64,000 nt of DNA, from assembly GCF_019668465.1 (NCBI RefSeq), contig NZ_AP024828.1, positions 2,480,001-2,544,000 on the forward strand. The letters run 5' to 3'. A program made the translations under genes and the position numbers. Origin of the DNA: Mycobacterium senriense. Lineage in GTDB: Bacteria; Actinomycetota; Actinomycetes; Mycobacteriales; Mycobacteriaceae. This document shows, in pieces, positions 1 through 11,614 of this stretch (the stretch's first letter is position 1; the number at the start of each line of letters is the position of its first letter). The notes under the pieces were generated by a model. It ran no database searches. It saw only the letters and a program-made list of their open reading frames with translations, and was not told the origin of the DNA.

Positions 1-61
1 CGAGCCGGTCACCCGGGTCGTCCTGCACTTCCGGGGCGGCCGTTGGACGCTGCGCTTGTGA
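1..61 (+). CDS. C-terminal end of an unidentified protein (partial)
   Basis: An open frame enters from the left edge and ends at a TGA at 59-61. The 19 visible codons end almost always in G or C, as expected for a real mycobacterial gene. The visible residues end in ...FRGGRWTLRL and are too few to identify a family. The gene converges on lpqF, whose stop lies 4 bases downstream. It may not be coding. Confidence 0.4.
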   Translation, partial: EPVTRVVLHFRGGRWTLRL

Positions 62-64
62 GCC

Positions 65-1429
65 TCAGCGCGGGGCGATCAGCGCGAAGGCCTGCTTGGC
101 GATCTTCAGCATCCAGCTGGTCACCGTCGGGCCGTGATCGCGCGGCCAATTCAGCTGAAAGCTCACCACCCACGGCTGTTTCGTCTTGTCGACGGCATAC
201 CAGCTGAACGTCAGATCACCGGGCAGGCCACCGGCTTTCGCGCCGATATACGGCCACACGTTGCGGTCCAACTGGATGCCCGCGACCGCGGAGAGGATCT
301 CGCGAACCGGTGCGGCCTTGCCGACCGCATCGGCCTGCAACGTGGCGTGGACGCGGCAAATGTCCTCGGCGTTGCCGTACCACTCCGCGCCGTAGGAGGA
401 TGCCGGCGAGTGCGCCCGCATCGGATCCGGGTCATAGGGCGTCGAGTTCGCCTGCTCCAGCAGCTGCCCGCGGACTTGCGGCGATCCGTGTTCCCATTGG
501 TCGCGCAGGTCGGGCCTGCCCCAGCCGACCGAGAACAACTCGTACATGGTGGGGAACGGGGTCATGCTGGCCGGGTCGTGATGACCCGCGGTGGCCAGCG
601 CTTCGGAGATGGCGTGCGTGCCCATTCTCCCGATCAGCAGGTCGGTCGCCATGTTGTCACTGGTGGCGATCATCTTCTCTGCGGCGGTGCGTACCGAAAC
701 GTGCGCTCCGGTAGGCAAAGCCAATCCCGACGAGCCGACGGCCCGGCTCTTGTCGGTGACGGTCAGCTGGTCATCCCAGGACACCGTCCCGTTCTTGACC
801 GCGCCCGCCAGCGCATGCAACACGTACAGCTTGAAAATGGATGCCAGTGGCAAAGATTCGTGCGTGTTGGTGCCCGCCACGGGGTCGCAGTGCCCGTCGT
901 CGACCTTGGCGACCTGATAGGAGTAGCGCGCACCGGTCTTGCCCAACACCGCGTCGATGTCGTGCCACGAGTTGATCCTGGGCGCCTGGGTGTCGAGGTC
1001 GAAATGATCGACATAACCGCCGTCGTCGGTGTGAATCCGGATGTCTTGCCGGGCACCGTAGGACGAGGTCAGGTGCAGGGTCGCGACGCTCGCGCCGAGG
1101 TCGACGCCGTTGAGCGCGAACGGACGGTCCCACCACAGCGCCTCCATGGTGGTTTCCACCGACTCGACCTTGTCGGGTGCGGCCAGGGTGCCGACCCCGA
1201 CCGGGCCGATGGGCCAGTCCGAGTTGAGCATGTCCAACGTCTGCTGCGCCCGGATCCCGGGCGGGGTCCGAGTGTCGATCTGCCGTCCCGGATTGGCCGC
1301 GTTCGCCTGCGGGGAAGGGTTGGGGGCGCACCCGGGCGCCGATGTCACCACCAGTGCGGCCGCCGCGCTCAGCGTCAATGCGCGGCGCCAGGCCGACAGC
1401 CCGCTAGCCAGCCTGCTTGTTGCCGGCAA
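65..1429 (-). CDS. lpqF: LpqF, secreted beta-lactamase-fold lipoprotein
   Basis: A 454-residue exported serine hydrolase of the class A beta-lactamase / penicillin-recognising fold. The N-terminus has an Arg-containing stretch and a hydrophobic segment (about 17-30) ending at Cys34, a non-canonical lipobox (APGC). Class A-type motifs are visible: SIFK at 197-200 (nucleophile Ser197, Lys200), SDN at 257-259 and KAGG at 398-401. It matches M. tuberculosis LpqF (Rv3593) in length and context. The substrate is unknown; an immunity or peptidase role is as likely as drug hydrolysis. The start overlaps the end of mhuD by 26 bases on the same strand, suggesting co-transcription, though a later start is possible. 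Confidence 0.88.
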   Translation of the reverse strand: MPATSRLASGLSAWRRALTLSAAAALVVTSAPGCAPNPSPQANAANPGRQIDTRTPPGIRAQQTLDMLNSDWPIGPVGVGTLAAPDKVESVETTMEALWWDRPFALNGVDLGASVATLHLTSSYGARQDIRIHTDDGGYVDHFDLDTQAPRINSWHDIDAVLGKTGARYSYQVAKVDDGHCDPVAGTNTHESLPLASIFKLYVLHALAGAVKNGTVSWDDQLTVTDKSRAVGSSGLALPTGAHVSVRTAAEKMIATSDNMATDLLIGRMGTHAISEALATAGHHDPASMTPFPTMYELFSVGWGRPDLRDQWEHGSPQVRGQLLEQANSTPYDPDPMRAHSPASSYGAEWYGNAEDICRVHATLQADAVGKAAPVREILSAVAGIQLDRNVWPYIGAKAGGLPGDLTFSWYAVDKTKQPWVVSFQLNWPRDHGPTVTSWMLKIAKQAFALIAPR

Positions 1430-1724
1430 CGTCCATCACAACCTCGAATTCCAGCAGCGAGGCCCCGGTCGCAACCGGCTTCGCCCGCTCACCGGAGTGC
1501 GCCTCGATCGCCGGCCCCTGCGCCCACGCCTGGAATGCCTCTTCGGACTCCCACTGGGTCACCACGAAGTAGCGGTTCTCACCCTTGATCGGGCGGAGCA
1601 GCTGAAAGCCGAGGAAGCCGGGCTGGTTGTCGACGGCATGCGCCCGGTGGGCGAACCGCTTCTCCAGCTCTGGGCCGGCGTCGGCGGGTACTTCGATTGC
1701 ATTGATCTTCACCACTGGCGACAT
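1404..1724 (-). CDS. mhuD: MhuD, heme-degrading monooxygenase
   Basis: A 106-residue ABM-domain heme oxygenase (Rv3592 family). It opens heme to mycobilin and frees iron without releasing CO. The family's key residues are visible one position later than in the M. tuberculosis protein because of an extra Ser at position 2: Asn8, Trp67 and the heme-ligating His76. The start MSPVVKINAI fits the family N-terminus. It sits upstream of lpqF with overlapping ends. It is divergent from the alpha/beta hydrolase at 1788 across a 63-base gap that must hold both promoters. Confidence 0.93.
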   Translation of the reverse strand: MSPVVKINAIEVPADAGPELEKRFAHRAHAVDNQPGFLGFQLLRPIKGENRYFVVTQWESEEAFQAWAQGPAIEAHSGERAKPVATGASLLEFEVVMDVAGNKQAG

Positions 1725-1787
1725 GCCGCTAGGCTACCCCGCCCATCCCCGTGCTCGAGCCGAGGGCGGTCCCCGCAAGATGGTGCT

Positions 1788-2558
1788 ATGCCCAGCCAAC
1801 TGCTGACTTGCCGCGGGGGAGACGGTGAGCCGCTGGTGCTGGTGCACGGCCTGATGGGGCGGGGGACCACCTGGCCGCGGCAACTGCCCTGGCTGACCCG
1901 GCTGGGCACCGTGTACACCTACGACGCCCCGTGGCACCGGGGTCGCGACGTCGACGATCCACACCCGATCAGCACCGAACGGTTCGTGGCCGACCTGGCC
2001 GACGCGGTGGGCTCGCTGGCGGTCCCGGCCAGGATGGTCGGGCATTCGATGGGGGCCCTGCACTCGTGGTGTTTGGCGGCCGAGCGGCCCGAACTGGTTT
2101 CCGCCCTGGTGCTCGAGGACATGGCGCCGGACTTCCGCGGCCGCACCACCGGCCCCTGGGAACCGTGGCTGCATGCCCTTCCGGTCGAATTCGATTCCGC
2201 CGAACAGGTTTTCGCCGAATTCGGGCCCGTCGCCGGCCAGTATTTTCTGGAGGCCTTCGACCGCACCGAAACCGGTTGGCGGCTGCACGGTCACACCGCG
2301 CGCTGGATCGACATCGCCGCCGAGTGGGGCACCCGGGACTACTGGGCGCAGTGGCGCGCGGTGCGCGCCCCCGCGCTGCTCATCGAGGCCGGCAATTCGG
2401 TGACCCCGCCCGGACAGATGCAGGAGATGGCCAAAACCCGTTCCGCGACAACATATTTGCGAGCTCCGAACGCCGGACACCTGATTCATGACGAGGCGCC
2501 CCGGCTGTACCGCGAGGCGGTCGAATCGTTTCTCGGGGCACCGCGCCCGTCGGCCTGA
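1788..2558 (+). CDS. Alpha/beta hydrolase (Rv3591c family)
   Basis: A 256-residue alpha/beta-fold hydrolase. The oxyanion region is LVHGLMG (about 18-24) and the nucleophile elbow is GHSMG with Ser87. A C-terminal NAGH carries the likely catalytic His. I chose ATG 1788 because the protein then begins just before the first beta strand; the frame is open much further upstream but runs over mhuD. It matches the M. tuberculosis Rv3591c position next to mutY. The substrate is unknown. It ends 4 bases before the convergent mutY stop. Confidence 0.87.
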   Translation: MPSQLLTCRGGDGEPLVLVHGLMGRGTTWPRQLPWLTRLGTVYTYDAPWHRGRDVDDPHPISTERFVADLADAVGSLAVPARMVGHSMGALHSWCLAAERPELVSALVLEDMAPDFRGRTTGPWEPWLHALPVEFDSAEQVFAEFGPVAGQYFLEAFDRTETGWRLHGHTARWIDIAAEWGTRDYWAQWRAVRAPALLIEAGNSVTPPGQMQEMAKTRSATTYLRAPNAGHLIHDEAPRLYREAVESFLGAPRPSA

Positions 2559-2562
2559 CCGG

Positions 2563-3450
2563 CTACTCCTCGCCGGCCAGCGCGAACCGGCCGTCGCGCG
2601 TCTGCGTCACCAAGCCGTCGGCCAGCAGCGAATACAGCGCGCGGTCGCGCTGCGCGGTATCGGTCAGCCAGGCCACGTCCAGCTCGGCGCGGGGCACCGG
2701 AGAGTCGTTGGCGCGCAACACATCCATCAGCCGACCGCGGACCTGGCGGTCGGTTCCGGCGTAGGTCTGAACGCGGCGGGCCGGGCCTTGCGCGGGCGGA
2801 TGACCGGCGTCCCGCCAGGCGCACCGGTCCAGCGGGCACAGCCCGCAACGCGGCGCACGCGCCGTGCATACCGTCGCCCCCAGTTCCATCAGCGCGACGG
2901 AGAACTTCGGTGCCGTTGCGTCGGCGGGCAGCAGCGCCGACACGTCGGCGTGGTCGCGCGTCGCCGACGGCGCGCCCGCGTCGGCCAGCCCGTGCACCAC
3001 GCGCGCCACCACCCGGCGCACGTTGGTGTCCACCACCGGTACCGATTGGCCGTAGGCGAAGCAGGCGATGGCGCGGGCGGTGTAGCTGCCGACACCGGGC
3101 AGCGTCAGCAGGGTGTCGACGTCGTCGGGCACGACGTCGCCGTGATCGCGCGCGATCACGACCGCGCACTCGTGTAACCGCTTGGCCCGCCGCGGATAAC
3201 CCAGCTTGCCCCAGGCGCGCAGCACGTCGGCGGTACTGGCCGCGGCCGTGGCCGATGGGGTGGGCCAGCGCTGGACCCAGTCGGTCCAGATCGGCAGCAC
3301 CCGGGAGACCGGCGTCTGCTGCAGCATGAATTCGCTGACCAGGATCTGCCAGGCGCTCACTCCGGGCTCCCGCCACGGCAGATCGCGACTCGACCGGTCG
3401 TACCAGTCGAGAAGTTTGTTCGCGGAGACGATCATCCGCGCGTGCGGCAT
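2563..3450 (-). CDS. mutY: MutY, adenine DNA glycosylase
   Basis: Removes adenine mispaired with 8-oxoguanine in base-excision repair. It has a HhH-GPD domain (LPGVGSYTARA) followed by VVDTNVRRV, whose Asp is the catalytic residue of the family. A [4Fe-4S] cluster motif has spacing C-X6-C-X2-C-X4-C. The ATG at 3450 (MPHARMIV) gives 295 residues and leaves 10 bases to the divergent carbonic anhydrase start. An ATG at 3435 is also possible; the longest frame (from 3501) would overlap the neighbour. The C-terminal region is shorter than in E. coli MutY, as usual in mycobacteria. Confidence 0.93.
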   Translation of the reverse strand: MPHARMIVSANKLLDWYDRSSRDLPWREPGVSAWQILVSEFMLQQTPVSRVLPIWTDWVQRWPTPSATAAASTADVLRAWGKLGYPRRAKRLHECAVVIARDHGDVVPDDVDTLLTLPGVGSYTARAIACFAYGQSVPVVDTNVRRVVARVVHGLADAGAPSATRDHADVSALLPADATAPKFSVALMELGATVCTARAPRCGLCPLDRCAWRDAGHPPAQGPARRVQTYAGTDRQVRGRLMDVLRANDSPVPRAELDVAWLTDTAQRDRALYSLLADGLVTQTRDGRFALAGEE

Positions 3451-3460
3451 GATGTCAGCC

Positions 3461-4078
3461 ATGCCTAACACCAGTCCGGTAACCGCGTGGAAGTCACTCA
3501 AAGAGGGTAACGAGCGATTCGTCGCCGGTAAGCCACAGCATCCCAGCCAAAGTGTTGAGCATCGGGCGAGCCTGGCCGCGGGTCAGAGCCCCACCGCGGT
3601 CGTGTTCGGCTGCGCCGACAGCCGGGTGGCCGCCGAGCTCATCTTCGATCAGGGCCTGGGCGACATGTTCGTGGTGCGCACCGCCGGGCAGGCCATCGAT
3701 TCGGCGGTGCTGGGCTCCATCGAATTCGCCGTCGCGGTCCTCAATGTGCCGCTCATCGTCGTGTTGGGGCATGACAGCTGCGGCGCCGTCAAGGCGGCCC
3801 TGGCCGCGATCGACGACGGCACGATACCGGGCGGTTTCGTGCGTGATGTGGTGGAACGCGTGGCCCCATCGATCCTGATGGGCCGGCGCGAGGGCCTGAG
3901 CCGCGTGGACGAGTTCGAGAAGCGACACGTCTGCGAAACCGTTGCGCAACTGACGTCTCGCTCGGCGATCATCGCCGAGCGGGTGGCGGCGGGCACCGTC
4001 GCGGTGGCCGGAGTCACCTACCACCTTGCGGACGGGCGGGCGGAGTTGTGCGACCACGCCGGCGACATAGGGGAATAG
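3461..4078 (+). CDS. canB: Beta-class carbonic anhydrase
   Basis: A 205-residue zinc enzyme interconverting CO2 and bicarbonate. The beta-class signature is complete: GCADSR supplies the first zinc Cys and the Asp-Arg pair, and GHDSCG supplies the zinc His and second Cys. It corresponds to Rv3588c (CanB). ATG 3461 matches the family N-terminus (TAWKSLKEGNERFV). It is divergent from mutY, so the promoter probably lies within mutY's 5' end. Confidence 0.93.
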   Translation: MPNTSPVTAWKSLKEGNERFVAGKPQHPSQSVEHRASLAAGQSPTAVVFGCADSRVAAELIFDQGLGDMFVVRTAGQAIDSAVLGSIEFAVAVLNVPLIVVLGHDSCGAVKAALAAIDDGTIPGGFVRDVVERVAPSILMGRREGLSRVDEFEKRHVCETVAQLTSRSAIIAERVAAGTVAVAGVTYHLADGRAELCDHAGDIGE

Positions 4079-4202
4079 CCCCGGATAGGGCACCTACGGG
4101 GCCGAGTTCCGCAGCGCCACTACACGCCGGTTGCCCAGCAAACCTGGCGACACGCCGGGGCGGGTCAGCCGAATCGATGTGACCTGGGCCTACGCTGCGA
4201 AC

Positions 4203-5012
4203 GTGCTCGATCTGGAACCGCGTGGCCCGCTACCCACCGAGATCTATTGGCGGCGCAGAGGCCTGGCCATTGGTATCGCGGTCGTCGTGATCGGGATCGT
4301 GGCCGCCATCGTCATCGCCTTCATGGGGCAGAACGCGGGAGCCAAGCCCGCCCATGCCGATAAAGCCAGTGCCGCTCAGAACAAGCCGGGATCGCCTGCG
4401 CCCCAAGCCCCCCCACCGCCGGGACCCGAGGGTCCCGCTCCGGCGGCACCGCCGGCGCAGGGCCAAAACCCCGAAACCCCCACACCCACCGCCGCGGTCC
4501 AGCCGCCGCCGGTGCTGAAGGAGGGCGACGACTGCCCCGATTCGACGCTGGCGGTCAAGGGTCTGACCAACGCGCCCCAGTACTTCATCGGTGATCAGCC
4601 GAAGTTCACCATGGTCGTCACCAACATCGGCCTGGTGGCCTGCAAGCGCGACGTCGGCGCCGCGGTGCTGGCGGCCTACGTTTACTCACTGGACAACAAG
4701 CGGCTGTGGTCGAACCTGGACTGCGCCCCGTCCAACGAGACGCTGATCAAAACCTTCACGCCGGGCGAGCAGGTGACCACCGCGGTCACGTGGACGGGCA
4801 TGGGCTCGGCTCCGCACTGCCCGCTGCCGCGTCCGGCTATCGGGCCGGGCACCTACAACCTCGTGGTGCAGCTGGGCAATCTGCGCTCGATGCCGGTTCC
4901 GTTCATCATGAACCAGCCGCCGCCGCCACCGGGTCCGGTGCCCGGGCCGGGTCAGCCCGGCGCCGTGCCCCAGCCGGAGGCGCCGCCGGTGCCCCCGCAG
5001 CCGGCCGGCTGA
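4203..5012 (+). CDS. Proline-rich single-pass membrane protein (Rv3587c family)
   Basis: A 269-residue membrane-anchored protein of unknown function, conserved in mycobacteria. There is a short cytoplasmic N-terminus, one transmembrane helix (about residues 22-43), a Pro/Ala-rich linker, a folded extracytoplasmic domain with several Cys residues, and a Pro/Gly-rich tail. GTG 4203 was chosen because the family begins with LDLEPRGPLPTEIYWRRR; the frame extends upstream to an ATG at 4131 with unconserved residues. It converges on disA. A wall or secretion role is only a guess. Confidence 0.85.
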   Translation: MLDLEPRGPLPTEIYWRRRGLAIGIAVVVIGIVAAIVIAFMGQNAGAKPAHADKASAAQNKPGSPAPQAPPPPGPEGPAPAAPPAQGQNPETPTPTAAVQPPPVLKEGDDCPDSTLAVKGLTNAPQYFIGDQPKFTMVVTNIGLVACKRDVGAAVLAAYVYSLDNKRLWSNLDCAPSNETLIKTFTPGEQVTTAVTWTGMGSAPHCPLPRPAIGPGTYNLVVQLGNLRSMPVPFIMNQPPPPPGPVPGPGQPGAVPQPEAPPVPPQPAG

Positions 5013-5037
5013 GGCTGAACGCGATTCAGCGCAAGAT

Positions 5038-6117
<1,080 letters not shown>

Positions 6118-7554
6118 TCATTCTTCAGGCCCGGCGCGCCACTCGTCCAGCCGCCGCGGGTTTGCGGGCGCGCCGCCGCGGTGGTCGGCGATGTCGATCA
6201 TGTGCTCCAGCGCCGCGACGATGGTGGGTGCGCGCAGCGCCCGCATCCCGTTCGGCACGATCTCGCGCCGGGGATCGTCACCGTCCGGGATGAGCGCGAT
6301 GCTGAAGCCCTGGCGCGCGGCTTCGGACAGGCGCCGCTCCATGCCGCTGACCCGCCGGAGGTCCCCGGCCAGTCCCACCTCGCCGATCATCACCGCCGTC
6401 GTGGGCAGCGGCAGGTCGGCCAGCGCCGAAGCGAGCGCGACCGCCACTGCCAGGTCCGACGACGGATCGGTCAATCGCATGCCGCCGACCGTGGACAGGT
6501 AGATGTCGTTGGCGCCGACGGGCAACTTGGCGTGCTTTTCCAGCACCGCGGTGATCATCGCGGCCCGGGAGTGGTCGATGCCGCTGACGGCGCGCCGCGG
6601 CGATCCGCCCGCCGGCGTGGCCAGCAGCGCCTGCACCTCGCCGATCAGCGGCCGTTTGCCGTCGAGCGTCACGGTGATCGCGGTGCCCGGGACCGGGGCC
6701 GGACGCTGATCCAGGAACAGGTTCGACGGGTCGGCGACGCCCTCGATCCCGTTGTCGTGCAACAGGAAACACCCGACCTCGTCGGCGGCCCCGAACCGGT
6801 TCTTGATCCCCCGGACCATGCGCAGCGAGCCGTTGCGGTCGCCTTCGAAGTGCAGCACCACGTCCACCAGATGCTCAAGGGAACGCGGCCCGGCGATGGC
6901 CCCGTCCTTGGTGACGTGCCCGACCAGGATCAGCGCGACCGCATTGGTTTTGGCCGCGGCGGTCAGCGCCGACGTCACCGCGCGCACCTGCGTGACGCCG
7001 CCGGCCACGCCGTCGGCCTCGGTGGTGGACATGGTCTGCACCGAGTCCACGATCACCAGCGCGGGCCTGACCGTGGCGATGTGCTCGAGCACGGTGTGCA
7101 GGTCGGATTCGGCGGCCAGATAAAGCTCATCGCTGCCGCAGCCGATGCGGTCGGCGCGCAGCCGGATCTGGCCCGCGGACTCCTCACCCGAGATGTACAG
7201 CGCCCGGCGGCCGGATTGCGCCCAGCGATGCGCGACCTCGAGCAGCAGCGTCGACTTGCCCACCCCCGGATCACCGGCCAGCAGCGTGACCGAACCGGGC
7301 ACCACACCGCCGCCGAGCACGCGGTCGAGTTCGTTTACACCCGTCGTGCGGTGCTGGCTGGCGTTGGGCTCGATGGAGGTGATGGGCACGGCCGGCGATG
7401 CCGTGGCCGCGCCGCTACGCCGGCCGGCGACCGCACTGAGTAGCGGGACCTCGTCAACGGTGCCCCAGCTGCCGCACTCCATGCAGCGGCCCACCCACTT
7501 CGCGGTGATATGCCGGCATTCCGAACACCGATATTGAGAGCGCGCAGTTGCCAC
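6118..7554 (-). CDS. radA: RadA (Sms) DNA repair ATPase
   Basis: A 478-residue RecA-like ATPase that helps branch migration in recombinational repair. The N-terminal zinc finger uses Cys10, Cys13, Cys24 and Cys27. Walker A is GDPGVGKST (about 94-102), the KNRFG motif typical of RadA is present, and the C-terminus has the Lon-protease-like domain. It is upstream of disA with nearly abutting ends, so probably one transcript. Confidence 0.95.
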   Translation of the reverse strand: MATARSQYRCSECRHITAKWVGRCMECGSWGTVDEVPLLSAVAGRRSGAATASPAVPITSIEPNASQHRTTGVNELDRVLGGGVVPGSVTLLAGDPGVGKSTLLLEVAHRWAQSGRRALYISGEESAGQIRLRADRIGCGSDELYLAAESDLHTVLEHIATVRPALVIVDSVQTMSTTEADGVAGGVTQVRAVTSALTAAAKTNAVALILVGHVTKDGAIAGPRSLEHLVDVVLHFEGDRNGSLRMVRGIKNRFGAADEVGCFLLHDNGIEGVADPSNLFLDQRPAPVPGTAITVTLDGKRPLIGEVQALLATPAGGSPRRAVSGIDHSRAAMITAVLEKHAKLPVGANDIYLSTVGGMRLTDPSSDLAVAVALASALADLPLPTTAVMIGEVGLAGDLRRVSGMERRLSEAARQGFSIALIPDGDDPRREIVPNGMRALRAPTIVAALEHMIDIADHRGGAPANPRRLDEWRAGPEE

Positions 7555-7603
7555 GCCAAGACGGTATCGAGCCGCTACGACAAGCCCGCGTCACGACAGG
7601 CGG

Positions 7604-8164
7604 TTACCCCGCCTGGTTTTGCTGGGGCGGCGCCAGGCCGGCCGAAATCGGCACGGCGACGGTGGCTTGCCCGGCCTTCTCGAAGTTGAAGGTGAAGTTG
7701 TAGGTGAGGCCGTTGGAGATCGGCTTGGCCAAACTGATGGTCGCCTTGGCCGCCGCGGTGTTGGAGCCGACCGGTCCGGGGGCCACCTTCTGACCTTCGG
7801 GCGTGCCGATGAACAGCGTCCCGCCGGCGGGCAGCCGAGGGTCGCCGCTGACCGTCACCGTGCCGATGTCGGTGGTGATGCCGACCAGCCGGTCTTCGGT
7901 GTTCGGCGACTGGTTCACGGCCACCAGCACCAGGTCCACGGTCCGGCCCGGCTTGAGGTAGTCGCCGGTTTGGCTGGCCTGGATCCGGATGTCGCGCAAC
8001 GCCACGTTGTTGAACGTGACCTTGTTGCCGTTGATGGCGGGCTCCTGGACCGCCATCTGCGACACCTGGCCGGCTCCGCAACCGCTCAGCAGGGCGGCCA
8101 GAACGGCCATCACCCCGGCGAGGGCGAGCGTGGGAAGGCCGAGGCGGATCTTGAAGCGGTTCAC
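7604..8164 (-). CDS. lpqE: LpqE, conserved lipoprotein
   Basis: A 186-residue exported lipoprotein. Starting at GTG 8164 (VNRFKIRLGL) gives a basic N-terminus, a hydrophobic segment and the lipobox LSGC, followed by a beta-rich domain. This start matches the M. tuberculosis LpqE (Rv3584) N-terminus; an ATG further up (8203) adds unconserved residues. The function is not established, though the domain resembles copper-chaperone-like folds. It is divergent from carD. Confidence 0.88.
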   Translation of the reverse strand: MNRFKIRLGLPTLALAGVMAVLAALLSGCGAGQVSQMAVQEPAINGNKVTFNNVALRDIRIQASQTGDYLKPGRTVDLVLVAVNQSPNTEDRLVGITTDIGTVTVSGDPRLPAGGTLFIGTPEGQKVAPGPVGSNTAAAKATISLAKPISNGLTYNFTFNFEKAGQATVAVPISAGLAPPQQNQAG

Positions 8165-8931
<767 letters not shown>

Positions 8932-8947
8932 AGGGCCTGACACTTCG

Positions 8948-9661
8948 GTGGGCCAGGAGACGGGCACCCCAGGCAAAGTAGTCGCAGTCGTCCCCGCCGC
9001 AGGCTCGGGTGTACGGCTGGCCGCAGGAATTCCCAAGGCATTCTGCTTGGTTGACGGCCGCACGCTGCTGCAGCGCGCCGTCGCCGGTTTGTTGGATTCC
9101 GGGGTCGTCGATCACGTCGTGGTGGCGGTTCCCGCCGACCGCGTCGACGAGGCCAAGCAGGTGCTGGGCGGCCACGTCGGCGCCGGGCAGGCCACCGTCG
9201 TCGCCGGCGGGTCCGAACGCACCCAATCCGTCAACCTCGCCCTGGCGGCCCTGCCGACGGCGCCGCCTGAGTACGTGCTGGTGCACGACGCCGCACGGGC
9301 GCTGACGCCCCCGGCGCTGATCACCCGCGTGGTGGCGGCGCTGCGGGCCGGTCACGACGCCGTGGTGCCCGCGCTGCGGCTGCATGACACCATCAAGGCC
9401 GTGGACGCCAACGGGGTGGTCCTGGGGACGCCGGAGCGCGCCGGGCTGCGTGCCGTGCAGACCCCGCAGGGCTTCGCCACCGAACTGCTGTTGCGCGCCT
9501 ACGGGGCCTACCAGGCCGGCGGCGGCGCCGGTTTCACCGACGACGCGTCGCTGGTCGAGCATGTCGGCGGCCAGGTCCAGGTCGTCGACGGCGATCCGCT
9601 GGCGTTCAAGATCACCACCCAGCTCGATCTGTTGCTGGCCGAGACCGTGGTGCGCCGGTGA
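8948..9661 (+). CDS. ispD: IspD, 2-C-methyl-D-erythritol 4-phosphate cytidylyltransferase
   Basis: The third MEP-pathway step: couples CTP to methylerythritol phosphate for isoprenoid synthesis. The CTP-binding loop PAAGSGVRL is at the N-terminus, and VHDAARAL and TPQGF are conserved. GTG 8948 gives 237 residues; the exact start is uncertain by a few codons because the family N-terminus varies. It overlaps ispF by 4 bases (GTGA), implying translational coupling. Confidence 0.93.
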   Translation: MGQETGTPGKVVAVVPAAGSGVRLAAGIPKAFCLVDGRTLLQRAVAGLLDSGVVDHVVVAVPADRVDEAKQVLGGHVGAGQATVVAGGSERTQSVNLALAALPTAPPEYVLVHDAARALTPPALITRVVAALRAGHDAVVPALRLHDTIKAVDANGVVLGTPERAGLRAVQTPQGFATELLLRAYGAYQAGGGAGFTDDASLVEHVGGQVQVVDGDPLAFKITTQLDLLLAETVVRR

Positions 9662-10146
9662 CCGCGCTACCCGCCCTGCCCAGGGTCGGGCTGGGCGTCG
9701 ACGTGCACCCGATCGAACCCGGCCGGCCGTGCCGGCTGCTGGGTCTGCTTTTCACCGACGCCGACGGCTGTGCCGGCCATTCCGACGGCGACGTCGGGGC
9801 GCACGCGCTGTGCGACGCGGTGCTCTCGGCCGCCGGGCTGGGCGACCTGGGAGCGGTATTCGGGGTCGACGATCCGCGCTGGAAGGGCGTCAGCGGCGCC
9901 GACATGCTGCGCCATGTCGCGGATCTGGTGTCGCAGCACGGCTTCCGGGTCGGCAACGCCGCCGTGCAGGTCATCGCCAACCGGCCGAAGGTCGGTCCGC
10001 GTCGCGACGAGGCGCAGCTGGTGTTGTCGGAATTGCTCGGCGCGCCCGTCTCGGTGTCGGCGACGACGACCGACGGGTTGGGGCTGACCGGACGCGGCGA
10101 GGGTCTCGCCGCCATCGCCACCGCGCTGGTGGTCCCCACCGGGTAA
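9658..10146 (+). CDS. ispF: IspF, 2-C-methyl-D-erythritol 2,4-cyclodiphosphate synthase
   Basis: A 162-residue trimeric zinc enzyme cyclising the IspD/IspE product. The metal motif DVH (GVDVHP) and the HSDGD segment supply the zinc and substrate contacts. It starts with GTG overlapping the ispD stop. Its position between ispD and cysS is conserved in mycobacteria. Confidence 0.95.
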   Translation: MTALPALPRVGLGVDVHPIEPGRPCRLLGLLFTDADGCAGHSDGDVGAHALCDAVLSAAGLGDLGAVFGVDDPRWKGVSGADMLRHVADLVSQHGFRVGNAAVQVIANRPKVGPRRDEAQLVLSELLGAPVSVSATTTDGLGLTGRGEGLAAIATALVVPTG

Positions 10147-10195
10147 GCCCGCGCAGCGCCGGGCGCCGGGGAACTACCCGGTAAGCTGGCACGTC

Positions 10196-11614
10196 GTGAC
10201 CGATCACGCCCGCTTGCGGCTACACGACACGGCGGCCGGTGCCGTCCGTGATTTCGTTCCGCTGCGCGAGGGTCACGTCTCCATCTACCTGTGTGGCGCC
10301 ACCGTGCAGGGCCTGCCGCACATCGGCCATGTCCGCAGCGGCGTGGCCTTCGACATCCTGCGTCGATGGCTGATCGCGCGCGGCTGTGACGTCGCGTTCA
10401 TCCGCAACGTCACCGACATCGACGACAAGATCCTCAACAAGGCCGCCGCGGCGGGCCGGCCGTGGTGGGAGTGGGCGGCCACCTACGAGCGCGCCTTCAG
10501 CGCCGCCTACGACGCCCTGGACGTGCTGCCGCCGTCGGCCGAGCCGCGAGCCACCGGGCACATCACCCAGATGGTCGAATTAATGGGACGGCTGATCGAA
10601 ACCGATCACGCCTACGCCGCCGGCGGTGACGTCTACTTCAACGTGCTCAGCTACCCCGAGTACGGGCAGCTGTCCGGCCACCGGATCGATGACGTCCATC
10701 AGGGTGAGGGCGTGGCCACCTGCAAGCGCGACGAGCGCGACTTCACGCTGTGGAAGGCCGCCAAGCCCGGGGAGCCGTCGTGGCCGACACCGTGGGGCCG
10801 TGGCCGCCCGGGCTGGCACCTGGAGTGCTCGGCGATGGCCCGCACGTATCTGGGACCGGAATTCGACATCCATTGCGGCGGCATGGATCTGGTCTTCCCG
10901 CACCATGAGAACGAGATCGCCCAGAGCCGCGCCGCCGGCGACGGCTTCGCCCGCTACTGGCTGCACAACGGCTGGGTGACGATGGGCGGCGAGAAGATGA
11001 GCAAGTCGCTGGGCAACGTGCTGGCCATACCGGCGTTGCTGCAGCGGGTGCGCGCCGCCGAACTGCGCTACTACCTGGGCAGCGCCCACTACCGGTCGAT
11101 GCTGGAATTCTCCGACAACGCCCTGCAGGACGCCGTGAAAGCCTATGTCGGCGTTGAGGAATTCCTGCACCGGGTGCGGGTGCGGGTCGGTGGCGTCGAG
11201 CCCGGGCAGTGGACGCAGAAATTCGCCGGCGCGCTCAACGACGACCTCGCGGTACCCGCCGCGCTGGCCGAGGTTCACCAGGCGCGCGCCGAAGGCAACC
11301 GGGCGCTGGACTCCGGAGATCACGAAGGCGCGCTGCGACACGCCGGCGCCATCCGCGCGATGATGGGCATCCTGGGTTGCGACCCGCTGGACGAACGCTG
11401 GGAGACCCGCGACGAAACCTCGGCGGCGCTCGCGGCCGTCGACGTGCTGGTCCAGGCGGAGCTGGAGAACCGGCAGAAGGCGCGCGAGGAACGCAACTGG
11501 GCGCTCGCCGACGAGATCCGCGACCGGCTCAAGCACGCCGGCATCGAGGTCACCGACACCGCCGACGGGCCGCAGTGGTCGCTACTGGCCCACGAAGAAA
11601 AGCGCGACAAGTAG
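10196..11614 (+). CDS. cysS: Cysteinyl-tRNA synthetase
   Basis: A 472-residue class I synthetase charging tRNA-Cys. The HIGH-type motif is PHIGHVRSG and the KMSKS motif is intact. The zinc ligands are an early Cys (YLCGATVQG) and the later Cys/His cluster. The start is GTG 10196. It abuts the downstream methyltransferase with no gap. Confidence 0.95.
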   Translation: MTDHARLRLHDTAAGAVRDFVPLREGHVSIYLCGATVQGLPHIGHVRSGVAFDILRRWLIARGCDVAFIRNVTDIDDKILNKAAAAGRPWWEWAATYERAFSAAYDALDVLPPSAEPRATGHITQMVELMGRLIETDHAYAAGGDVYFNVLSYPEYGQLSGHRIDDVHQGEGVATCKRDERDFTLWKAAKPGEPSWPTPWGRGRPGWHLECSAMARTYLGPEFDIHCGGMDLVFPHHENEIAQSRAAGDGFARYWLHNGWVTMGGEKMSKSLGNVLAIPALLQRVRAAELRYYLGSAHYRSMLEFSDNALQDAVKAYVGVEEFLHRVRVRVGGVEPGQWTQKFAGALNDDLAVPAALAEVHQARAEGNRALDSGDHEGALRHAGAIRAMMGILGCDPLDERWETRDETSAALAAVDVLVQAELENRQKAREERNWALADEIRDRLKHAGIEVTDTADGPQWSLLAHEEKRDK

